DNA from: Rapana venosa
Taxonomy: Eukaryota; Mollusca; Gastropoda; Neogastropoda; Muricidae
NCBI GenBank assembly: GCA_028751875.1
Contig: CM054140.1
Location: 27,309,538 to 27,373,537, forward strand
Reading direction: 5' to 3'
Length of the DNA: 64,000 nt
Shown here piece by piece: positions 37,376 to 48,000 of the stretch (position 1 is the first letter of the stretch; each line of letters opens with the position of its first letter). The notes under the pieces are model-generated. The model saw nothing but the letters and a program-made list of their open reading frames with translations. It did no database searches and had not been told where the DNA came from. The position numbers and the translations under genes were made by a program.

Positions 37376-38261
37376 TTTATTACACTGATGTATATATATG
37401 TATAGATACATATGTGTGTGCCTTATATATATTAGTAATGTAGCAACCACAGCTATGAAATATTAGGATCCATAGCTCTGCCACCTTACTAAATGGAATA
37501 GGAAACATGTGCAACCACCCCAATATGTTGAAATTTAGCTCCCCCACAGCTTCCCTACCTGTTTGCTGAGCACCTATAAACATGTAGCTCCCTCACATCA
37601 GCATACTGAAATGTTGCACCTGTAGCTTTCCCCAGGCCACCCAATACCTTGAAATACAGCATGTAGCTTCCCCACTGCAGTATACTGAAAACAGAAATAC
37701 AGTACCTGTAGTTTCCCCATCCCAATTTGCTGAAAGCATCTATAGCTCTGCCACTCCAATATGCTGAAATACACAAATCTGTACTTTCCCCACCACAATG
37801 AGCTGAAATATAGTTCCCCAACATCCTGTAGTTTCCCCACCACAATAAGCTGAAATATAGTTCCCCAACTTCCTGTAGTTTCCCCATCACAATAAGCCGA
37901 AATATAGTTCCCCAACTTCCTGTAGTTTCCCCACCCCAGTATGCTGAGCACCTATAGCTCCCTCATACAAACTTGCAGAAATAGAGCACTTGAAGCTTCC
38001 CTGGCCCATTATGCTGAAATACAGCACTGGAAGCTTCCCCGGCCCATTATGCTGAAGTACAGCACTTGCAGCTTCCCCAGCCCATTATGCTGAAATACAG
38101 CACTTGCAGTTTCCACACATCAATATGTTAAAACTAGTGAAAGATGAAGCATAATTTATGTGCTCCACCACCACAATATGCTGTGACTTCCCAACTCTAC
38201 AAATTCTAACACATGTAGCTTTCCCACCCCAAAATGCTAAAGTATGTGCAGGATTTTGACA

Positions 38262-38590
38262 ACCTCCCAGGTCAACTTTAGGTGCAGACTCACCAGTGCC
38301 TTAATTTCCTTCATGTGTACATGTAGATCAAATATGCACACCAAATATCCCCTAATCCATTTTGGGGTTTGGTGGGTTATGAAAACAAGCATACCCAGTA
38401 TGCAACCGGCATAGTGAATGGCTGCTCTTTTGGCATGTGTCAGTTGAGGCCAGCAGGAATACATGTAAAGTTATAAGCAGAGGAGACCAGGCACTATGTG
38501 CCCCCACCTGGAAAGGGAATGCAGAGAGAGAGAGGGGGGTGGGGAGGAAGCATAAGCACAACCCAGTCGCCAAGTCTTTTGCTTGGACAA
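38262..38590 (+). mobile_element. Dispersed SINE-like repeat, second copy
   Basis: This shares 'ACCAGTGCCTTAATTTCCTT', 'ACATGTAGATCAAATATGCA', 'TGGTGGGTTATGAAAACAAG' and 'CCAGGCACTATGTGCCCCCA' with 24,945-25,330, in the same order. It sits immediately after the minisatellite. Confidence 0.55.
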
Positions 38591-38799
38591 ATCGTCCTAT
38601 ACTCCATATATATATATATTTGTTTTTTTTTAAATCATTGTCATATAATAACTGAAAAAGGTCTCAAAATCAGTTACGTTTTCCTAATCTCATGGTGACC
38701 AGTTTTGAAGTTTCTTTCTTGTGAATTATGTTGAGTTTATGGTCTGGATATTATTAGGGGACTTATGGGAGCATGTATGGAGCTTAATCATTACAGTTT

Positions 38800-40870
38800 T
38801 TATTTTATTTTACAATCACTTCCTAAGCACCCAACATAAGGAAATACACATGGATCTGTTAGCTCTCAGCAATGAAAGTTGCTATCAAACTGATTATAGG
38901 CTGATTGACAAAAATTGCCAAACATCAGTCATTGATGCCAGGGGCAAACAGTGACTGGGATCACTGGCTTGTGTCCATGAAGATAAGATTAAAGGTGGTC
39001 AAACAAAAGCAAACACCTGGACCCTGCAAATATAATCTGGACAAGCTGCATAGCACTGAAGCTAAAAGTGTGTATGAAATTGAAACATTTTGACGATGGA
39101 ATGAAAATGAGGCTCCACAATCGATTTGGAATGACACAAAGAAGGTGTACACCCAGGCTGCTCAAAATAACTTAGTGTGTGTGTGAGGGGGGGGGGGGGG
39201 GGGGGGGGGTAACTAGGGAGAAGAATTGATCAAAACCATTCTCCTGTTCTCATATTAGCAAGAGGAATGCCAGAAAAGAAAGCAGACAAGACGACAATGG
39301 AAAACTTTAAAAAAGAATTGAGAACAAAGATCAGGAGGGCCGAAAGTTTTTGTTAGAAAATGAAAGCTCAAACAATTGCAAATGCTCAAATGTTTCTGGC
39401 AAATTAAAAAAAAAAGTAAAACTAAGCCTGTAATTTCAAAATCAAAGCTTAAATAACAAAGGTGGGAAAACTCTCACAGAAAGGATTCAAATATTAGACA
39501 GGTGGCATGACTGGAAAAGAACTGTTTGACACCAACAACAGCATTACTGATGAAGTGACGCACAAAGAAGATCCACAAGAGCTGGAACTTTTGCCACTAA
39601 AGGAAGAAGTTATGGATGCCTTCATGCAACTAAAAGAAGGCAAATCCCCTGGAATGGACAACTTACTAAAGGAGCTTTTGAAGAACTTGCAGGGCTCTTA
39701 CAGTGTTGCAGCTTTTAGGAGATCTGCCGATGGCCCAGCAGGTGGAAGCAATAAGAATTTGTCATGCTCCACAAGGGTGGGGATGCTAAAGACTAGCAAT
39801 TACAGAAGAATCCCCTTGATAAGCCACACAAGCAAAATTCTTCTGATCTTCCTCAACAGAATGAAAAATAAAGTAGATATCTGATTGTCAAACAGATGTG
39901 GAAGAGGAACTTTTTTGTCCAATGCTCAGACAGCAACAATTGTCTCCATTGCGCCACTGTTAAGCACCTGACAAGTTAGGCCTAGCACATCTTCGGCATG
40001 GGAGAGAATTTTTATCTTTGAAGTCTTTCTGAAGGCAGGAAAATGGACCAACAAGGCAGAAAATAGACGAGAAGGCAGTGAAAAGAAGAAAAAGAACATA
40101 CAGGGATAAAAGAGGGAATTCTTAGCACAGATTTTCCAGGTGGGGAAGCTATTTATATTGACAGCGCCCTGGCATCCCCACAGGGACGGAAGAGGAATAA
40201 AAGACATGCTTTTTGTGCTTCAAATACCGTTGGAGAAAATTAGAAACACTGAAGAGGAGGTGTTCATAAATTCTTAGACTATATAGTAAGACTTTTGACC
40301 GTGTCAAACATCAGCATGTTTATCATGTCAGCAATAGGTTTTCCGAAGCATCTGGTCTCGCTCATAGCAAAATTTTATTCAGATGAAAGCAGCCACCCAA
40401 TGAAATGGCAAGCACTGAGTTCTTTAATAATAATAATGTATGGAATTTATATTCTTTGATGTAAAGAAGGAACCCATCAGGAATTTATTTCATCCCCACA
40501 TCTTTTAAGCGCATATACATGCAAAAATGGTCGTGAGAAAGGTGGACATAGATGATAGGCATTGATATAGGAAGCAGAAACATAACTAATCTCAGGTATG
40601 TTGATGAGGCACTCATGGCCAATGATACCACAAGCATGAGAAGAATTCTCTAGAGACGAGTATGCAGAAAGCAACACTGCTGGCCTCAAGATAAATGCCA
40701 CTCCTCAGAATATCCAAATCAATGAAACAGACCAGGAATATGTTAAAAATTTCAAATATTTAGGCTCTGTAAAGAGAATAATGGCTGCTGACTACAAGAC
40801 ATCAAGGCTTGAATTGTAATGGCCAAGCAAAAGATGATTCAGTTAAGTAGGAGCCAATCTTGAGGAAAGT
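38800..40870 (+). pseudogene. Decayed RTE-like non-LTR retrotransposon
   Basis: Pieces of an endonuclease-reverse transcriptase polyprotein lie in order but in different frames. They are an endonuclease C-terminal part (QTDYRLIDKN, then DWDHWLVSMKIRLK near 38,890-39,000), a linker and RT start (KEGKSPGMDN near 39,630), NYRRIPLISHTSKILLIFLNR near 39,800, a fragment with KHLVSLIAKFYSDE near 40,340, and RNITNLRYVDEALMA near 40,590, where the catalytic YADD has become YVDE. Then comes VKNFKYLGS near 40,750. Multiple stops and frameshifts show it is dead. A poly(G) tract (39,187-39,209) interrupts it. Confidence 0.75.
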
Positions 40871-42140
40871 AACACAAAAAAATGCAATCCTGCCGTAGTG
40901 ATTTTAACACGTCAACTCGTTATAGTCCCCAGTCAGTATAGAATGACTCCTGGAAGACTGAAAAGGTAGGAATGGCCCAGGTATACCATGCAGGGTACCT
41001 TTCCTTATATCAAAATTGACAAATTCAGGAGAAAAAAAAATCGAGTTGGAATATGACTATCTATAGTGAGATATTTGAAACATCATTCATGCTAACTTTA
41101 CATCCAGTGTGTACAAGTAATCTCAAAATGATGTCTATGAGATGAGCAAGTCAAGAGTGCATATTTAATTGACTCCCAGATTGTTCAGTTAGGAAACATG
41201 CAACAAAAAGTGTTTTATGCCTTCCTTCCCTATAACTACTTCAAAAACAAGAGGGGGAAAGAGCAGATTAGTGCAATACAGGGGCTTAAGTAACTGGGCA
41301 GCCAATATTGCTGTCTTTCAGTATGTAAATCATTTTTGTACAAATATAGTTCCTTTTTTAAAATCCTGCAATATAAGCAACCATATTCCATCTTTGAGAA
41401 GCATAAAAGAAAATGTTTGGGAAAAAAGGAACGGGCACAAAAAAGAAGTTTTCGAGAAAAAGTGTTTCAGAAAGGCCAAACTCAAAATATAACTGCAAAT
41501 CTGACAGCTAGTGTGTACTGAGAATTGGAAAGTTTTTAGTTTTACAATAACTGCAGTTGGACTGCAGCTGCCTTAGCAGTGGGCAGCAACAGTTACTTAC
41601 CCAAAAATCTCACATTGGTGATTCTCGGAGCTCTAGCTGAGAAACAAATCACAAATAAACACATGACAATATCCAGTACCCCATTGCAAAAACCTGAAAA
41701 GGATACAGCAGTCGATATATAAACATATGATCTTTCAAATCTACAAGAGTGTACAGCAGACAATGTAGAAATATCTAATCTTCAAATTTACAAGAGTGTA
41801 TTAAAATTTCTTTTAAAAAAATCTTCAAATCTACAAGAGAATACTGATGTTTTTGTAGAAATATTTCAAGTCTCAAATTTTTATTTCCAGATGGTACATT
41901 GAATAAGAAATGCATTTGCTTTTTTTCATCATTCTGTAAACGTGTGTAGTTTTTAATGATGTGTTTTGACGTAAATGGAAGTTTTAGCTGAGAGCAAACA
42001 ACAAAACTTCAATCTTTTAGATAAAGCCTACAGAAATGTGTAGCAAGGGAGATAATTATCAGTGAAAAAGAATCCTTTTAATTTCAGTGGTGCAGCTTGG
42101 AAGTTTGCTAGCAGAAAAAAAGAAGTGGCGGTGTGATGAA

Positions 42141-43220
42141 AGAGAAGACACAAGACAGGCAAGAATGAATGACAGAACAAGGAAAGAATTATGAGAACAG
42201 AGAATAACAGGAAGAGAAGACACAGGACAGGGAAGAATGAATGACAGAACAAGGAAAGAATTATGAGAACAGAGAATAACAGGAAGAGAAGACACAGGAC
42301 AGGGAAGAATGAATGACAGAACAAGGAAAGAATTATGAGAACAGAAAATACGGTAACAGGAAGAGAAGACACAGGACAGAGGAAGAATGAATGACAGAAC
42401 AAGGAAAGAATTATGAGAACAAAAATAACAGGAAGAGAAGACACAGGACAGGGGGAAGAATGACAGAACAAGGAAAGAATTATGAGAACAGAGAATAACA
42501 GGAAGAGAAAACACAGGACAGAGGGAAGAATGAATGACAGAACAAGGAAAGAATTATGAGAACAGAAAATAACAGGAAGAGAAGACACAGGACAGAGGGA
42601 AGAATGAATGACAGAACAAGGAAAGAATTATGAGAACAGAAAATAACAGGAAGAGAAGACACAGGACAGGGAAGAATGAATGACAGAACAAGGAAAGAAT
42701 TATGAGAACAAAGAACAGGAAGAGAAGACACAGGACAGGGAAGAATGAATGACAGAACAAGGAAAGAATTATGAGAACAGAAAATAACAGGAAGAGAAGA
42801 CACAGGACAGGGAAGAATGAATGACAGAACAAGGAAAGAATTATGAGAACAGAAATAACAGGAAGAGAAGACACAGGACAGGGAAGAATGAATGACAGAA
42901 CAAGGAAAGAATTATGAGAAAACAGAAATAACAGGAAGAGAAGACACAGGACAGGGAAGAATGAATGACAGAACAAGGAAAGAATTATGAGAACAGAGAA
43001 ACACAGGACAGGAAGACACAGGACAGGGAAGAATGAATGACAGAACAAGGAAAGAATTATGAGAACAGAAAATAACAGGAAGAGAAGACACAGGACAGGG
43101 AAGATGAATGATGAACAGAAACAAGGAACAGAATATGTAAAAGAGAAGACACAGGACAGGGAAGAATGAATGACAGAACAAGGAAAGAATTATGAAAACA
43201 GAAAAATAACAGGAAGAGAA
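42141..43220. repeat. 72-bp minisatellite
   Basis: About 15 units, each with GGGAAGAATGAATGACAGAA, CAAGGAAAGAATTATGAGAA, then CAGAAAATAACAGGAAGAGA and AGACACAGGACA. Because 72 is divisible by three, all frames stay in register and long minus-strand open frames of a 24-residue repeat appear. Indels in several units break them, which argues against coding use. Confidence 0.95.
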
Positions 43221-43224
43221 GAAA

Positions 43225-44110
43225 GAAGAAAATGATAGAGACAGATTGAGAGGACAGCACATTACAGAAGACAACCGACAGCCCGCAAATGAATTGGTTT
43301 GTTATGGAAAGCATTTAGCATAAAGTATGGAACAAACGAACAGGACTAGGGCAGCAATGAGCACAGTCAACAAATGACATAATCATACAACAGTAAATGA
43401 ACGAAAATGGCAATTGGCTAAGAAAAAGCGAGACTGACAAATGATACCACAAAAACATTTAATCACACAGCAATACCATGCAGAAGACACTCTGACACTG
43501 GAAATTGTAAATGACAAAAGTAGAATTTGTAAAAAAAAAAAGGAGCAATATTGAAAGATGATGCAGATAAAAAAGAATTTGAGACAGTATACTAAAGGCA
43601 ACGGCAGGGATTAGTCACATTCACAAGTAATGTTATTTATGAAACAGCGAGACAGAGGGCGTGACAGCAATATGCAACTATTTTGTTTTGAAATTGCATG
43701 AAAATGAACGGCAAGCCAAAAGAACTCAATACGGCAGTTATCTGAAAGAAACAAGGCATTCAGATTTGAAACAACAAAACCAAAACCATGGGGAACTGAT
43801 AAAGTAACACAAATTAGATAAAAAACACAACTGAGAGTATGATCATGGTCAGACACAATGAACATTACTTTAAGAACTGAAGCTACATGATATGGATACA
43901 ACAGATTGAATGAAGGTTACATCTGCAGTACAGTTAATGAGACAGATGAGAAGAGAGGCAACTATATGCACAACATCTTGAAAGAAAAATTGTGTAAATG
44001 ATACAAGTGAAATAATGCTTAACAAATAAAACACATAATATGTTAGTGGAGCAGTTCTTGTTTTAATTGTCTCTATTTTCTCACGAGTTGAGAGCATTAA
44101 GAAAACATCA
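43225..44110. other. Intergenic stretch, nothing identified
   Basis: AT-rich sequence downstream of the stathmin 3' end, with no repeat or exon recognised. Confidence 0.5.
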
Positions 44111-44127
44111 ATGCAGCTGGCGTCCAC

Positions 44128-44133
44128 TTTTAT
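44128..44133 (-). terminator. Possible stathmin polyadenylation signal
   Basis: The plus strand TTTATT reads AATAAA on the minus strand, about 870 bases after the stathmin stop codon. It is the first canonical hexamer I find in that interval. Transcript evidence is lacking. Confidence 0.35.
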
Positions 44134-44675
44134 TGGTTCTTAAATTTTGCTGAGAGTTGCATCTCATGACAGATGCTAGAAAATTTATATCAATGGACGA
44201 TAAAATTTCGAGCAAATTTAGCCAGATATAAACCAGTAACACAACCAAAATAACGCAAGCACCATGTCATACTGTCACAAAAAGAAAAGTACAGCTGTCA
44301 CAGTTTTGATGCGTTGAATTAATAACTGAAACCATAAACAAATTTCAGCAGAAACCATTTTTAAAAAAACAACCAAAAAACGACACTGTACCCAAAATAG
44401 GGAGCGAACATGAACCCAAACATGGAGTGAACACAATGCATGGCAAATCTTGAGACAATGCAGATGCTCAATGGTTGAACACATTCAAACATTGCATATC
44501 GTGTGACTAAATCCACAAGTGAAAACAAGACTTGTTTTGAAATGCAAACACTGAAGAAACAGTGCTTGTAAATATCAACAGTAAATGTCATTAAAGAGGG
44601 AAAAAAATCCAAAAAAAAAAAAAATCCTCAGAGGCAACAGAGTGAGAAAGGAAAGCAAGGCGAGGGGAGGGAAAG

Positions 44676-44770
44676 ACAGAGAAGACAAAGAATTGATATC
44701 AGCAAGCATAGGTAAGTGAACAGAGAAGACAAATAAAGAATTGATATCAGTAAGCATAGGTAAGTGAACT
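44676..44770. repeat. Two-copy tandem repeat in the stathmin 3' UTR region
   Basis: 'CAGAGAAGACAAAGAATTGA' plus 'TATCAGCAAGCATAGGTAAG' occurs twice in a row with small changes. Confidence 0.8.
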
Positions 44771-44999
44771 TTTTCAAAGGATTTTGATTCAACACAGGAA
44801 TACAAGAACTGTTACTGGACTGATTCCTTCCAAGCCAGCGAAGGAAGGTGCTCCATGTTGCATCTCATTTAGACTACAGACAAAACTAGGTCACACTGTC
44901 ATCTGTTGTAAAGACACACGTCTCCTCACTGTGGTCTGATCTTGTGGCAACATTCCTTTCAAACTCTGTCATGACTTCCTTTGTGCACACAGTAGCTTT

Positions 45000-45074
45000 T
45001 TATGCATCTCCTTTTTCGTTCTCTTCTTGCCGCAAACCAACTTTTTTCTTCTGCACTTCCTCGATGCGACGCTC
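45000..45074 (-). CDS. STMN: Stathmin last coding exon
   Basis: The acceptor TTTATTGCAG opens 24 codons and TAA: ERRIEEVQKKKVGLRQEENE then KGDA. RRIEEVQKKK corresponds to the conserved end of the stathmin helix. Confidence 0.93.
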   Translation of the reverse strand, partial: ERRIEEVQKKKVGLRQEENEKGDA

Positions 45075-48000
45075 CTGCAATAAACCAAAATGAAGTCAGC
45101 TGTCAACCTATAATTTCTCAAATTTAACTCTAGAACATTCAGCTCTAAGCATTTTACTCTTGAAAAGAACCAGGAAGGTACTCTCACTACAAAATGATTT
45201 GGAGCCTAGGCACACAGCTCCTTGTGGAGTCGGAAGGCAAAACCCCCTTCACATGAAGAAATAAAGCAAATTTAGACAAGCAACAGATCCTCTATAAGTC
45301 AGTAATCTATTTTTGCCAGGAAGAGAGGAGTAATGTTGGGGGGAAAAACACTTTTTTCTGGAAGATAGAGGTTGGGGTAACATCACTATGCTGTTTCCCA
45401 ATAATGCATTGAGATTTCACACTGCAAATGCATCAACCTTATGAACTCTGAGACATCAACTTGGCAACCACATTATGTGTTGTGTGGATCTTCAATTTCT
45501 CAATATACAGGATGAGAATGGTTTATTTTCATACCACTTATTCTATTATTTGAACTTGCGACCTTCCAGATGTAATCCAAGGCACTAACCACTGTGCCAA
45601 GGAAGCTGGTCATCCCCCACCCAATTTCAGCAGATGGGCTGAGGATGTAGACTTCTGTTCATGTTAGGTAAAATGAAACACTGCTGAACACTCTTATTGG
45701 CATGCTTCAGTATAGCATGGGTATGGTTGTGCGTGGTGGAATCAGGCTGAATGACATGATACAAATTGAGAGAGCACTGAACATGAATATCGGAGAGAAA
45801 AAAAGAAACCACTGGAGAACAAAATCAGCAGGCTTCAAAAAAGTAGCCCCATATTTTCTGCAGAATTTTACCAATGACAACTCTAACTGCTGTGCATTAC
45901 ACACCACCCATGGTGTACTCGATGGGAAGTTCAGCCTCAGACAGAATATAAACCAGCCATAAGTAGACCGTCAATGCTTAACTTTGTATTCTTGTCGGTG
46001 AGTGCATGTGGTGGTGGTGGTGGTGGTAGTGATGGGGAGGTTGGGGATTTGGGGCTGTGTCCCGCTCATAAAAGGAAGGGGCGGGGAGTATAGAGTACAG
46101 AAGGGATGGTGGCTGCATTGTTGACTTACATGTTCCAGCAGTCGCTCCTGCAGGGCTTTCAGCTGCTCCTCTCTGTTGCGCAGGGCATTCTCCATCTTCT
46201 GCACCAGCTTCTCCTCACAGATCTTCCCCATGTTCTCGTTGGCCTGGCACACCTCCTGGATGTGGTTTGCCTGCAATGGTTGGTACTCTGATGCTTAGCT
46301 GTGCAACTGACTACGGTTCATTTTTTAAAGTGTGGTGGACAACACAACTCACAAGCAGTCTTTTGTTGTTTAAACTTATCATCTGTTTCAATCATTTTGC
46401 GTACATATATGTCTTCTGATGCTAGCAGACTTCTATATATGTAAATCATGTGTATACGTTGTCCACTAGACTCTAAGGAAAACTATGTAAACTTGTGTCT
46501 ACAACAGATGTTAAAAAGGTATTGTCTGTGAGTCATGATACACCTGAGAAATGGTTGACATAACATGAAGTTAAAAAAAAAAAAAAAAGGGGGGGGGGGG
46601 GGGGGGGTAGTTTTTGGTAGAGGTGTGAGTATTAAATCTTCATTTGATGTTGAGTACACATCAGTACAATATTTTGTTTTATGTAATTTTGTGTGCTGTA
46701 ATGTATGCATTTACGTTCTGAAACAGTAATAATTAAATAAAAAAGTGTTCATAATTTCCAAATTCCCAAAGCAATCACAAAATATGACCAACCTCAAACA
46801 GACAATCACAAGAAGTTTGGCACATAACCTCTTGTTTCTTAGGTACATTTCACAATGATGGACGGTAACAAACATACAACGTCAGCAAGTCACTCACGTG
46901 CTCTTTGAGTCGCTTCATCATGTTCTGCAACTGTGACTGGCGGTTCTCTTCATATACCTCGAACTTCTGACTGATTTTGCTGTTGATCTTCTCTTGAAAT
47001 TCCTCGCCATTTTGTCGCTCTGTCTGATGGTCTCTGACACTCTGATGGACTACCACAAAGACAGACAAAAATATTCACTTAGTTCTTCATTATACATTTT
47101 TCATCCATAATAATTTCTTCTTTTTTTAAAATCCACTGTCTATCAATGCTTATATAAAAAAAGTGCTTCTCTTCAAGATAACGTTTAAATACATTTCTCA
47201 CATAGAAAACATTTACATGTTATCAGACAACAGCATCAGGTCTTGTGCAAGTTCAATTTTGTATTTGAAGAAAGTGTGGTGGGCAAAAGAGGCTCCAAAA
47301 ATCACAGACGTTGAAAGTGTAAAGTAAATAGGTTTGCCACATTCACTGACTCAGTGTGCAGCACACTCACATGCTCCTTCAGACGCTCCTGCAGAGCCTT
47401 GATCTGGGCCTCCCGGTTCTCCTTGTTGATTTCCATGGACCGACGCAGCTTCTCTTTGGTGGCTTTGGAGAACTCAACGTTCTCCTGGGCGGCCTTGGCC
47501 AGCACCTCCTGCGCCTTCTCCCTTCCCTTGGCCAGCTGCTCCAGACGCTGCGCCTCCAGGGTCTGCCAGCAAACAGCACAACAGTTGGAGGAAAAGGGCT
47601 GTCTTCTTTGTCAATTTTGATTATACATTTGGGAAAAAAAAGCAAACAATATCCAGATGTTTTTACCATTATTACTTCATACAACCAGTCCATTTTCTCT
47701 CTCCAAAAACAAAGGATAGAATTAGAAGTCAAACTCGTAATGAAATTAACCCACTTAGCAACAGCATTGGTTGGAAAAAAATTTTTCCCCCTGCATTGAT
47801 TAAAACAAAGACTCTAAAGCACCACCACTATACTTTCCAAAACCCACAGATCTGCAATGAGAAAACATGCTACCAATCCAAAAGCCGTGTTTCACCTCTG
47901 AAATCACCACCAAGCTACAGAGGAGAAACTAGTAATGATTATAATCACAGTTGTTCACTGTCCCAGTACAAACCTGTCTCCTCTCCTCCGCCTTCTGCAG

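Larger units (their letters stand above)
32140..38250. repeat. ~6 kb minisatellite, ~38-bp degenerate unit
   Basis: A unit reading roughly AATATGCTGAAATATAGCAC, then CTGTAGCTTCCCCACCCC, recurs across the whole interval, on the order of 150 units before allowing for insertions. Most units differ at several positions, but some stretches are nearly identical. Long open frames here are translated repeat. The array is broken by an inverted block, a LINE fragment and a SINE. Confidence 0.9.

Noticed and set aside
32140..43220. Possible CRISPR array
   Set aside because: Repeats are directly tandem without unique spacers, and the genome is eukaryotic.
42028..43314. Open frames of hydrophobic 24-residue repeats (HNSFLVLSFILPCPVSSLPV)
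   Set aside because: Translated 72-bp minisatellite; indels break the frame between units, and there is no start or splice context.
45540..45612. tRNA-like inverted segment near the stathmin last exon
   Set aside because: Only a weak resemblance to A and B boxes; too degenerate to call.
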